Shown here in pieces: positions 20,661 to 32,440 of a stretch of 64,000 nt of DNA (its first letter is position 1; each line of letters starts with the position of its first letter). The stretch is taken from assembly GCA_030015575.1 (NCBI GenBank), contig JASDDO010000006.1, positions 207,643,632 to 207,707,631 of the forward strand, written 5' to 3'. Source of the DNA: Agapanthus africanus (lineage: Eukaryota > Streptophyta > Magnoliopsida > Asparagales > Amaryllidaceae). Below the pieces are notes generated by a model that was given only the letters and a program-made list of their open reading frames with translations, had not been told where the DNA came from and made no database searches. The position numbers and the translations under genes were made by a program.

Positions 20661-23016
20661 TGTCACGACCCGAAATATTAGCTCGTGACCAGCACTTAAA
20701 TCACGCAACGTCTAAAGGCGTAATGTAATTCAAGTAAGCTAAAACCCAGAAATCTAAACCTTTTTAAGAAAATAAAGGAGGTGAAGTTTTGAAATAAAGG
20801 TATAATGAGATCAAGTTTTCTTAAAATGCATAGAAAAGGGACATGAAAATGCAAGTGGAATTTACTAGTTTGAAAACATGTTTCGTCTTTTAAAAATTTG
20901 GGCAGCAATCCTACTGTGTAGTGACATGACAATTATCATGATGCAGCAATCCTACTGTGTAGTGACATGACAATTATCGATGATGAAGTGTGTAGGCCGG
21001 AAAATCTGTGTAAGTGTAACGTACGCATCATCGATAATGGTGCAGGTGTACTAGCACAAGTATAAGTAATGCGATGCGAATAACATGAATGCAGCATAAG
21101 GTAAATCATATGCAAATGCTGACGGGTATATGTATCTAACATGACCAAGTCGGTGAATCTATCAATCGGCATCTAGCCTCACAATATCACGTACGGTATA
21201 ATCCATCGTACGGCATCGTTTAGTCCAGGGTATGGATCAAACCTCAAGTCAAACTCATCACGTACGGAAAATCATCGTACGGCGGCATTAAGCTAATATG
21301 GATCCTATCAACCTATAAGACAATGAGGGTACGGCCTAATATCACGTACGACCTATCATCTATGATTCACAACATTCTATATAAACATATCTATATACCT
21401 ATGTCATAGGTCACATCCATAACGATCTCATATCAGGGGACTGACAAGGTATCCATTATCTCAATCGACTCGCATCCGTATACCAACATATCATCAGATC
21501 CTCATATTCGTCTTATATTCTTGTCATCGCATTTATATCTCACATCAAGTCGAGTTTACATAAACATTCTATCTCTACTATAAGTATAAGTATCTAATCT
21601 AACATACACACCGAACCATACAATCAGATTTTTGAAGAAGCGAATCGTAGTTTTGAAAATAGGGGTTACGGTGTTTTTAAGGAAAAGATATCATTTGAAA
21701 TTCCGTAACGTCCCTCAAGGTATCTGTTTAAAAGATGCATACGATTCTTCAGTTTAGAAATATATATGGTTCGGATGACACATCTACGTCGACTATCTAG
21801 TCCTATAATATCCTAAACGGCAATATCGTCAAACATCATCCTCAAATGCCGTCATCACATATTAGCCGTATTATATCACTTCTAACTATCCTTAGTTTCT
21901 AATATGGTTTCACTAACTATCATTTAACTCTAACCCTAGTTTCCAAATCTAGGTTTCCTTAACCATATTCTATAAATCAGTTTCCATCAAAGCTTTGTGG
22001 GGATGCTATACGCCATCCACCCGACTTCCCCGGTAGATATTGATCTACTCACCTTGGTCTTCGCTTGCCGAAGTCGATGACGCCATGATCCGTCGCCTCG
22101 GAATCTATGCGAGGGTACCTACAATAACAACACATATCGCAACGCTATTAAAATCAAGTTCTGAAATCCAAAACGGTACGCGCATTGCTCATAGGTCAGA
22201 ACCTATGGTCTACGCGTACAAAATCAACCAAACACCCCTTGTTGTTGATGTACGAACACCCAACAACCAATGTCAAATTCAAATATCAAAACTTAGCATT
22301 ACAAAATACGGAAAACCATTGCCAAAATCACACTAAAATGCTCCCAGATTTTGACTCAGGCCAAAAGTAGTTGCACAAACAAGTATAGGGTGTTGTATAT
22401 GATGTATATGACCTACTGGATCAACCCCGACACCAATTTCCACCAACTGGCCGGTCACATCACTATAAAAACCGGCCTCCTCTACCCCCTAGGCTCCAAT
22501 GGGGTTTATCTCATCAAGGTAGTCTCCTAGTACCTTAATTTGGTCCTTGGAGTTGTTTGCTAAGCTCAGAAATTCCCCGGGTTGCTCCAGATTTCCCTGC
22601 ACACCCTATATCCTCACAAAACTGACATGGATCAATTCTAAAGTTTGTATTTTGATTACTACACTCAATTCCAGCTCTTGAATTCAATTCCTAAGGTTTG
22701 TAACAGCCACTACACACCTCAAATCTACACAAACACCCAAACCCTTCACTAGAATTTTCCAACATCACAATTCCACGCTAAAACGACTTCTAAACTAAAC
22801 TAGAATAGAAAGAAGCTTAAAAATAACAAAATGGAAGAAGCTATAACTCATTTAGGCCACTTTAGATAGCCCTAGCTTCTCAAAGTTGTCAAAATCAAAC
22901 TTTGCTTGGTCTAATGTGTAGAGGGTGAAGAGGAGATCAACTTTTATGAAAGGGGTTTAGGGTTTTGGCAAGGTTTTTGGGGTGGGTCCAGAGGGTAGAA
23001 GATGAGGGGAGATGAG

Positions 23017-23055
<39 letters not shown>

Positions 23056-23558
23056 GAAGTAAATGGTGGAGGGAGAAATGAGGCAGCACTCTCTCCCTCT
23101 CTCTCACTTTCTCACTCTCATTCTCTCTCCTAGCATGCTTATTCTCATCATTGTGTCCCCTTTCTCTCTCCAAGTCATCATTACACCTTTTTCCATTCTT
23201 TTCTCACCAATAACACATACACCCTAATAAAAACAACACAAATGAAATAACATGTAATATGTCATGGTGCACTAACCATGAAAACTGTAGAAACACGGAT
23301 TTGGCCTAATCGCGATTAGCAGTGCACTAATCGCGTTTTTATCGAAACTGCATATAATAAATTTTAAAAATGCCAAATCTTTTAAATATATTTTTAAATG
23401 AATAAATCATTTTAATTTTCAATTATTTCACAATTATCGGTATGTATTTATACCTTTTTTCGAAAACCCCAATTTCGCAAATCGGACAGTTTTCGGGAAA
23501 TATATTATTTTAATATTAAATTCCAAAAACAATATTTTATATTTTCTGAAATGTTAAA
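20661..23558 (-). repeat. 3' LTR of the family L element, with 1.5-kb deletion
   Basis: The sequence matches 27220-31537 but lacks the part corresponding to about 27467-28950. The junction shows a 36-bp direct duplication (20902-20937 and 20943-20978). Paired CGTACG motifs occur between 21190 and 21350. A TAATCGCGATTA palindrome lies at 23307-23318. An AAT trinucleotide run at about 23018-23055 replaces the GAA run of the other LTR. Confidence 0.92.
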
Positions 23559-23574
23559 ATATTCCTCCCTTAAA
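23559..23574 (-). promoter_or_regulatory. Polypurine tract of the family L element
   Basis: The minus strand reads TTTAAGGGAGGAATAT directly before the LTR. The LTR has TTTAAC where the partner has TGTAAC, a point change at its first bases. Confidence 0.75.
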
Positions 23575-24239
23575 GAAATTCGGTCCCCGAATTTTAATTA
23601 ACCCTCCCAAAATCTAAAACATTTCAATAATCAGCTCAAATCAACGGGGCTCCGAAATCACGGAAGATGCAAAAACAACACAACGCGTCATGTGCGCATG
23701 AAAACGAGTACAAGACTCAAAATCGAACTCCGTGAAGCATCACGCAAATTATCGGATTTGCACGCATATTCTTGGAGTTACAATAGAGATACAGATCTCG
23801 AAATCCACTATTGAATCCAATATACACTAGTAAATACTATAATACGTGTATAGTACGCATCTTTGGAAAACTTTCAAGAACTAAATAAAACTCATGCCAA
23901 AAATCTTTTATAAATCGCCGTGTGAATGCGTAACTCACGGCATAAGTGACGGACGCTCATTTTAAAATAATAATATATGTCCATATATGTTTTCCTAAAT
24001 ACACGTCCCGTCGTTTTCAAAATATCCCAAAATGTTCTCCTTTATAAACGTTCGTGTCGCTCACGGACACGTAGGATATAGCGAGACTATAGCTCCTTTT
24101 GAAAACCCTCTTGGAAATCTTTTAATGCATGCAAAAATACTCAGGTACTGTCCTCAGATCAGTCCTGTTTTCTACTACATAACATAGTGCCCATTATAAA
24201 GACAAGGTGCTCAAAAGCAAAATCAGCCTCGAAAGGCGT

Positions 24240-24980
24240 GTAAAATAATCACGTGCGTTTGGTGCGCACGGAAATCAAATCCAAATACACGTGCCACAAT
24301 ATGCACAAAAGAAAAACTCAATGCAACGAGTGTGCACGAAAGCATCTGTCCAGTGCAACGGGTGTGCACGACAACAATATCAAGTGTATCTAGAGTGCAT
24401 CCGGTGCAACTAACATGCACGAAAGAAAATCCCAATTGAGTGCATCCGGTGTGCACAAAACCACATCTCATATCATGCGCCCAACATGAGTGAAAAATCT
24501 AAATCAAGTGCATCCATCATGCACAAAAGAAATCTAAATCAAGTGCATCCAGGGCACGAAATACAGTGCATAAATGCATAAATACAAATCTGGTGCATCA
24601 AGTGCACGAAGTACAAATACGGTGCATCCAGTGCACAAAAATCACATGAATAACTCAAATGCGTATAAGAACGACACCGAGTGTACCAAGGCGTATAAAT
24701 AAAAAACGTGTGCAACTATGAGCCCAAATCCATATCAATGCACTACAAGCACATGTGAGCTATACCGAGTGCAAAAATCACATCATCCGTATGAAATCCA
24801 CGAAATCATAAACACATGCTACGAAGGCAAAAAATCGACATAAAATGCAATAGGTATGCACAAATCGCAATTCGACACAACGGTGTATAAAATATATATC
24901 CAGTGCAATAACTATGCCCAAAAATGTAAATACCCAGCAGGTGCATCCATGGTGCACAAAAACAACATCATGAAACTCAA
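24240..24980. repeat. Degenerate GTGCA-rich tandem repeat
   Basis: Units of about 30-40 bp built on GTGCATCC...GTGCACAAAA recur about 15-20 times with variable spacers, for example at 24420-24460, 24500-24530 and 24590-24650. Each unit has a GTGCA close to a TGCAC, so it can form a small hairpin. The period is too irregular for a simple satellite. Confidence 0.6.
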
Positions 24981-25463
24981 TCATCAAAACTCAAACCCAA
25001 GCGATATAAGCGTGATACTCGGATCACAAACGAAAATCGCAACAAATGACATCGAGGTACACCTCCTACAATGTCAAAGAATAAATCGGTGCGCCTAAAA
25101 CCGGCAGAACAAGAATATCAGCTTGCCTCCTGCTCACGGTCTGGCGTCTTCTGTCTCTGGGTCTTCATTCCTTTGTGGATTTACCAATCTCGCAATTCAT
25201 CGTCTCATCGGCCCAGTCAGGTGTGCTAACGTGGACGATTCCGTTCTGGTACTTCTCTGGTCATCTCTCGGTCAATCATCACGACCACTCGTAAGGCAGC
25301 ACGTCACCGACGTCGGCCTCTGGCCCTCTGAATACTCGTGACACAACTGTTCCTGGGTGAAAATCTCATTGCAGTAGTGTCCTGGAAGGAATCCTGCTCA
25401 AGGTCTCTTCGATCTCGCCTATGCCGAACTATACGGAGGCTGGTACCCTTACATAATCTTTTC

Positions 25464-26024
25464 TCATTCTCTGGACATGTGCGTTCTCACCACAACATTT
25501 CCTCGGAAACTGGCCGTATCCCAACGCCTCTGTATGCATATCAGATCTCTAATCTCGACGGGGAGTAACAACAGCTCGTCAGCGTCTCGCATGAACCTCT
25601 GGTTCCACTCGTCTGCATCATCATCCACTATGACGTCACGCCATGCTATCTGCATACTGCAAATGTTCTCGGCTACAGTCAATCCGGAATCGCTCACACG
25701 GAGTCGAAATCACGAACTCGGTGTCTTCAGCACTCTGTAGATGATCTCTAGCCGAACACATCCTCGGGAACTCGTCCCAACCACCGGAGGAATACTCAAT
25801 ACTCGTCCGTTCTCGATCAACTCACAACGCATCTGAGTGAGGTCCTCTATCCGAAACGGGTCAGCTTGCTGATCTCTTATCACATGATATCCGGACGACG
25901 CTAAACCTTTCGATCGAATCATCAAGGTCCCAAAATTTCTGGAAAGCTCAACACCTGAGCACAGTCTAAAATATCTGGTACATACCACAGTACCTCTGGA
26001 CCAGCCGTAGAAGGGCAAACCCAA
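25464..26024 (-). pseudogene. Unrecognised decayed open frame in the family L internal region
   Basis: One reading frame runs for about 187 codons, interrupted by a single TGA at 25710-25712. The upstream piece begins MGLPFYGWSRGTVVC and the downstream piece contains AWRDVIVDDDADEWNQRF. I recognise no domain. Its position, about 1.2 kb after the primer-binding site, is where a gag would start, so it may be a gag relic. A chance frame is also possible, since part of it overlaps the block shared with the II-A leader. Confidence 0.3.
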
Positions 26025-27203
26025 GCTTCACTGATGGCACCGCTAAACTGCCGCAAACCCTAAGGATCAAAAGCGGTTCTATGGTTATCATATCGAGTTA
26101 GGGTTTCATTCTTCTAGAGGGTCCACAGAATTACCTGCATGTTCCTCCGAACACTTTAAACATAGGAAAAATGGGGTTTTGACACTCGTTCAAACTTTTT
26201 AGCTTCGCATATACAACATGTGAATATTCCTCGCCCGCATGCTAAACAATGCCTCAATCCTCCAGGAAAGACGACACATCAACGGTCATCTCTGGATCGG
26301 TCTGCTCTAGATCTGATTAAGACTCTCCACACTGAAAATCTCCAACTCAACTGGGCCTGCGTCGGCGCATCAATCTGACGAATCACCTTCATCTCTAAAA
26401 TCGAGGTAGAATAGCTATCATCTGTCGCATTTCTTCCTAGAAGCTCCGGCGATCTCAGCTCGTAAGCTCTGGAAGCGACATCCTATCAATCTCAGCAACA
26501 GCTGGGTCATCTGTCTGCACGGTAGGCGACATCACAATCTCTGAGGTATGCTGTACATCAACAGTCCTCTAGCAACTGGCAGCTCTATCAATGGCCCGAT
26601 TATCCGGTGCAACGCCAAACACTCGCCTCATCCGAGAGGTCACAACATAAAAACTAACTCTAGACGTTCCAGTGTCACCAGAAAACACGATGGTCAGTCC
26701 TCGTACCAGACGAGCTCGCCCTGACCGCATCACTAGCAGCAGCTCAATCTGCGCTCAAACCATGGCAACAGGAACCTCAATCGAGTATCGAAGAAGCAGA
26801 TCAACGGCATGAAAGGAAACGGCAGATCCAGAATGGATACATGATCATAAGAAGGAACAACATCAATGAGAGTATGATCATGGAAACAAATAGAATCAAG
26901 GATCTCAAATGGATGTATAATCATGGGTATGAAGAGAATCGTAGATCTCAAAAATATGTACATCCTAAGGTTTCTTAAGTGGAGTATCATATCGTAAATA
27001 TGCCGCGGAACATACGTACGGTACGTCATTCTACTCAAGCTACCTACTACATCAATCAGGATCAACCTATGAAATGAAAGTTCGGGTCTAATAACCCCCC
27101 GTTCAAGTCTAAGTTCTGTAAGGTTAAGCCTAGATTCCGAAATACATACCCGCCCTCGACTCTGCATAGTCAAACATAGACTCAAACCAAGGTTAAACCA
27201 AGC

Positions 27204-27215
27204 GCTCTGATACCA
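27204..27215 (-). promoter_or_regulatory. Primer-binding site (tRNA-Met-i), family L element
   Basis: The minus strand reads TGGTATCAGAGC, four bases inside the 5' LTR. Confidence 0.93.
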
Positions 27216-27219
27216 ACTT

Positions 27220-30200
27220 TGTCATGACCCGAAATATTAGCTCGTGACCAGCACTTAAATCACACAACGTCTAAAGGCGTAACGTAATTCAAGTAAGCTG
27301 AAACCCAGAAATCTAAACCTTTTTAAGAAAACAAAGGAGGTGAAGTTTTGAAATAAAGGTATAATGAGATCAAGTTTTCTTAAAATGCATAGAAAAGGGA
27401 CATGAAAATGCAAGTGGAATTTACTAGTTTGAAAACATGTTTCGTCTTTTAAAAATTTGGGCAGCACCTTTCTTTGTATATTTTGATCCAAAACCACATA
27501 TACAAGATTATGATATAGGCTTCCCCAAGCGGGAGCAAGCTCTTCGCCAAACGGCGGATCAAAACCACGCAAGACAACATAAATAAGTATACGACGCCCA
27601 ACGGTGAAGATCAACACAAAAGATAAAGAAAAGAAAGATATAAAAACCACAAGTAGCGGAAAACCCCTCTCCCTAAGTCTCGCAACCACAATCCCACTAA
27701 GTTTCATTACTTATACAATTTACTAATTTTGATTGATGGAGTTGACTAGATACTATATGAAATAGAAAATAGAAGAGTGGGTACGATACAAATGTCCCAC
27801 CTACCAATGCAAAACACCCGAATGCAATAGTGTGCCAGCGAAGCCGCTACTGATCCATGCGGTCTACCTGCAAGAACTGTGGCACAACGGGGGTGAGTTT
27901 CCAACTCGTGAATAGAAATATATCAACAAGTAGAAATCGAATAAACAATGACTCCTAGGTCAACTATATCATGAAGGTAATACTATGATATCTAGGGTGA
28001 CGGGGTCGTATATGTGCCAACAATAACTCAAGTCTATAAGTATGCTAATATCATCCAATCATATAATCAATGTCTGTATGTATGTGGATCTCGTCCAACC
28101 ATATGATCAATGTACGTATGCATGTGGATCTCGTCCACGTGTCAACCAATGACACAACAATATCATGCATGTAAATATCATAAAAACATATGCATGAAAA
28201 TATGAGGATATAAATCAACGTGTGTCCCTCGCGACACATCAAAATCATGGAACTGGAGTGTCTAACCTCGACACTCGAAAACATCATGAAACCCGTGTCC
28301 AGCATCGACACGTAAATCCACATATGTCTCAGGCGCCGCACACCCTGGTCGGCCCTCATATCCATCTCTCTACTCCGGTCGGTATCCTCCGGATAACCGC
28401 CGAGTCCAAATACAATCATCGGTAGGTAGTGCTCCCCTGCCAGGCTCATCATCTACACCTCGAGCTTCTTGCCCTGGGGTACCTTACCGGGTCCACCATG
28501 TACCCACAATCGGCCTCATCTGCCTCCTCGAATCGGGTTTCACATGTCGCTCTCAGAACCGAGAAAACACATGGTGGACGCACTGAAATATCATATCAAG
28601 AGAAACAGGGTTATTAAAACAGTACATGCTTTCTTTTGAAATCGCCACGGTTGTCAAATCAAGAAATCTCATGAAAACAGCATATCTCAATGCGTAAAAT
28701 CATAAACCATGATGTATGCGTAGAAATGTAAGCATCTCCGTATATCATGCAACATGGGACAACAATATGACATATTAAGGGAAAACCGCTCTTTTAAAAT
28801 GATTCCAGTTTTTAAATATATCCCGCGGTTCCCAATTTCTCCAAAGTCAAATGCAACATCGTCTATGTATGTGAAATAAGTATGTATATAGGCATGACTG
28901 CACAAAGATATATATAGACAAGTATGTTATGCGAAGAGTCATATCATGATGCAGCAATCCTACTGTGTAGTGACATGACAATTATCGATGATGAAGTGTG
29001 TAGGCCGGAAAATCTGTGTAAGTGTAACGTACGCATCATCGATAATGGTGCAGGTGTACTAGCACAAGTATAAGTAATGCGATGCGAATAACATGAATGC
29101 AGTATAAGGTAAATCATATGCAAATGCTGACGGGTATATGTATCTAACATGACCGAGTCGGTGAATCTATCAATCGGCATCTAGCCTCACAATATCACGT
29201 ACGGTATAATCCATCGTACGGCATCGTTTAGTCCAGGGTATGGATCAAACCTCAAGTCAAACTCATCACGTACGGAAAATCATCGTACAGCGGCATTAAG
29301 CTAATATGGATCCTATCAACCTATAAGACAATGAGGGTACGGCCTAATATCACGTACGACCTATCATCTATGATTCACAACATTCTATATAAACATATCT
29401 ATATACCTATGTCATAGGTCACATCCATAACGATCTCATATCAGGGGACTGACAAGGTATCTATTATCTCAATCGACTCGCATCCGTATACCAACATATC
29501 ATCAGATCATCATATTCGTCTTATATTCTTGTCATCGCATTTATATCTCACATCAAGTCAAGTTTACATAAACATTCTATCTCTACTATAAGTATAAGTA
29601 TCTAATCTAACATACACACCGAACCATACAATCAGATTTTTGAAGAAGCGAATCGTAGTTTTGAAAATAGGGGTTACGGTGTTTTTAAGGAAAAGATATC
29701 ATTTGAAATTCCGTAACGTCCCTCAAGGTGTCTGTTTAAAAGATGCATACGATTCTTCAGTTTAGAAATATATATGGTTCGGATGACACATCTACGTCGA
29801 CTATCTAGTCCTATAATATCCTAAACGGCAATATCGTCAAACATCATCCTCAAATGCCCTCATCACATATTAGCCGTATTATATCACTTCTAACTATCCT
29901 TAGTTTCTAATATGGTTTCACTAACTATCATTTAACTCTAACCCTAGTTTCCAAATCTAGGTTTCCTTAACCATATTCTATAAATCAGTTTCCATCAAAG
30001 CTTTGCGGGGATGCTATACGCCATCCACCCGACTTCCCCGGTAGATATTGATCTACTCACCTTGGTCTTCGCTTGCCGAAGTCGATGACGCCAAGATCCG
30101 TCGCCTCGGAATCTATGCGAGGGTACCTACAATAACAACACATATCGTAACGCTATTAAAATCAAGTTCTGAAATCCAAAACGGTACGCGCATTGCTCAT

Positions 30201-31537
30201 AGGTCAGAACCTATAGCCTACGCGTACAAAATCAACCAAACACCCCTTGTTGTTGATGTACGAACACCCAACAACCAATGTCAAATTCAAATATCAAAAC
30301 TTATCATTACAAAACACGGAAAACCATAGCCAAAATCACACTAAAATGCTCCCAGATTTTGACTCAGGCCAAAAGTAGTTGCACAAACAAGTCTAGGGTG
30401 CTGTATATGATGTATATGACCTACTGGATCAACCCCGACACCAATTTCCACCAAGTGGCCGGCCACATCACTATAAAAACCGGCCTCCTCTTCCCCCTAG
30501 GCTCCAATGGGGTTCATCTCATCAAGGTAGTCTCCCAGTACCCTAATTTGGTCCCTGGAGTTGTTTTCTAAGCTCAGAAATTCCCCGGGTTGCTCCAGAT
30601 TTCCCTGCACACCCTATATCCTCACAAAACCGACATGGATCAATTCTAAAGTTTTTATTTTGGTTACTACACTCAATTCCAGCTCTTGAATTCAATCCCT
30701 AAGGTTTGTAACAGCCACTACACACCTCAAATCTACACAAACACCCAAACCCTTCACTAGAATTTTCCAACATCACAATTCCACGCTAAAACGACTTCTA
30801 AACTAAACTAGAATAGAAAGAAACCTAAAACTAACAAAATGGAAGAAGCTATACCTCATTTAGGCCACTCTAGACAGCCATAGCTTCTCAAAGTTGTCAA
30901 AATCGAACTTTGCTTGGTCCAATGTGTAGAGGGTGAAGAGGAGATCAACATTTATGAAAGGGGTTTAGGGTTTTGGAAAGGTTTTTGGGGTGGGTCAAGA
31001 GGGTAGAAGATGAGGGGAGATGAGGAAGAAGAAGAAGAAGAAAATGGTGGAGGGAGAAATGAGGCAGCATTCTCTCCCTCTCTCTCACTTTCTCACTCTC
31101 ATTCTCTCTCCTAGCATGCTTATTCTCATCATTTTGTCCCCTCTCTCTCCAAGTCATCATTACATATTTTTTCATTCTTTTCTCACCAATAACACATACA
31201 CCCTAATAAAAACAACACAAATGAAATAACATGTAACATGTCATGGTGCACTAACCATGAAAACTGTAGAAACACGGATTTGGCCTAATCGCGATTAGCA
31301 GTGCACTAATCGGGTTTTTATCGAAACTGCATATAATAAATTTTAAAAATGCCAAATCCTTTAAATATATTTTTAAATGAATAAATAATTTTAATTTCCA
31401 ATTATTTCACATTTATTGGTATATATTTATACCCTTTTTCGAAAACCCCAATTTCGCAAATCGGGCAGTTTTCGGGAAATATATCATTTTAATATTAAAT
31501 TCCAAAAATAATATTTTATATTTTCTGAAATGTTACA
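27220..31537 (-). repeat. 5' LTR of the family L element
   Basis: This is a full-length LTR of 4318 bp (minus-strand start TGTAACATTTC, end GTCATGACA). It includes a 40-bp-type tandem repeat at about 28050-28135, CGTACG motifs at about 29195-29360, the palindrome CTAATCGCGATTAG at 31285-31298, and a GAA run at about 31024-31041. All open frames of 60-150 codons in it (for example 27255-27707, 28051-28452) are also present, in degraded form, in related LTRs and look like chance. Confidence 0.92.
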
Positions 31538-31542
31538 CTCTC
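31538..31542. other. Target-site duplication CTCTC, right copy (family L element)
   Basis: This matches 20656-20660. Pol of II-A resumes directly after it. Confidence 0.95.
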
Positions 31543-32058
31543 AGGTGGATGAGGAACCCTGCTAGATCGGCGGAGAGGCTTGGATTCGTCGGGAACTATC
31601 GAATCCTCTGGTTCTACCAAATCCTCTGTCGTAGTTTGTATCGCTGGAACTTCTTCCAGTTCTACCTGGTCGCCACTAATTTCCTTTGCATGAAATTCCT
31701 TTTCTAAAAAGGTGGCATGTGGAGCAACAAACACCTTTTGTTCCTCAGGGTGGTAGAAGATATGTCCTCGCGAATGCTTGGGATATTCTACAAACTTGCA
31801 CAGAACAGACCTTGCCTCGAGCTTGTCCGGATTTTGCTTTTTAATATAGGCCGGGAAACCCCATATCTGAACAAAATTAAGACACGGTCTCTTTCTCTCC
31901 CATATCTCATATGGAGTGGTAGGCACTGATTTGGTTGGAACTTTATTCAATAGGTATATGGCTGTCTCAAGCGCATACCCCCATAAGGAAATAGGTAATT
32001 CAACAGTGCTCATCATAGAGCGCACCATATTTAATAGGGTGAGATTCCTCCGCTCCAA
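31543..32058 (-). pseudogene. pol: Copia integrase C-terminal part and linker (element II-A)
   Basis: The minus strand encodes the end of integrase: [16 protein letters not shown] (with the third catalytic acidic residue, E), [34 protein letters not shown] and [19 protein letters not shown], then an acidic linker to [11 protein letters not shown]. These are standard copia integrase features. The frame stays open to the TSD. The 180-codon ORF runs a few codons into the family L LTR, and that tail is not part of the protein. Upstream it is separated from the core by a TAG where copia elements have the Q of PQHNG. Confidence 0.88.
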
Positions 32059-32440
32059 TACACCGTTGTGCTATGGTGTATATGGAGGAGTAAGCTGAAA
32101 GAGAATCCTATTCTCTTTTAGATAGTCCAGGAACTCATTGCTCAAGTATTCTCCTCCTCGATCAGATCGAAGGATCTTAATACTTTTACCCGTTTGGTTC
32201 TCGACTTCGTGCTTATATTTTTTGAATTTCTCAAAAGCTTCAGACTTGTGTTTTATCAGGAACACATGTCCATATCTTGAGAGATCGTCAGTGAATGTAA
32301 TGAACTACGAGGAACCATTCCTGGCATGTGTAGATATAGGACCACATACATCACTATATATCAGTCCCAAGACTTCAGTAGCTCTTTCTTTGTGTCCACT
32401 AAACGGAGTTTTGGTCATCTTGCATTTGAGACATGAATGG
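32059..32440 (-). pseudogene. pol: Copia integrase core, with stop codons (element II-A)
   Basis: Read on the minus strand, this contains CLKCKMTK (the cysteine pair of the integrase zinc finger), LIYSDVCGPIS (first catalytic D), ITFTDDLSRYGHVFLIKHK, LRSDRGGEYLSNEF (second D) and LFQLTPPYTP. Two in-frame stops are visible: one after the position of NGSS (about 32310) and one at 32062-32070 before HNGV. The zinc-finger histidine half (HCRIGHIN) is 4.7 kb away because a solo LTR was inserted at 32441. Confidence 0.88.
32436..32440. other. Target-site duplication AATGG, left copy
   Basis: AATGG precedes the solo LTR. The right copy is AATAG (37116-37120), one substitution away. Confidence 0.85.

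Larger units (their letters stand above)
23575..27203 (-). other. Non-coding internal region of the family L element
   Basis: The internal region holds a degenerate GTGCA-rich repeat tract (24240-24980), a decayed open frame (25464-26024), a block similar to the leader of copia element II-A (25901-26203), and a 150-codon frame at 26733-27185 next to the primer-binding site that resembles no protein I know. No gypsy or copia motif was found by reading. Confidence 0.65.
20661..31537 (-). mobile_element. Family L LARD-like retrotransposon without coding domains
   Basis: This 10.9-kb insertion into pol of II-A has a perfect 5-bp TSD, two LTRs (4.3 kb, and 2.9 kb after a deletion), a primer-binding site and a polypurine tract. 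The internal region is only 3.66 kb. I find no gag, protease, reverse transcriptase or integrase motif in it. Long LTRs with a non-coding internal region are the definition of a LARD. The LTR length and the TGTAAC...GTGACA ends would fit a Ty3/gypsy parent, but that is inference. By eye the LTRs differ by roughly 1%, so it is older than I-C. Confidence 0.88.

Noticed and set aside
27204-27215. Initiator tRNA-Met gene at the TGGTATCAGAGC matches
   Set aside because: Only the 12-nt complement to the tRNA 3' end is present, next to an LTR. There is no cloverleaf around any of the three sites.
27255-27707. 150-codon frame in the family L 5' LTR
   Set aside because: Its 3' half recurs in the 3' LTR (20696-20932) because the two LTRs are copies of each other. 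The rest is lost with the LTR deletion. No known domain.
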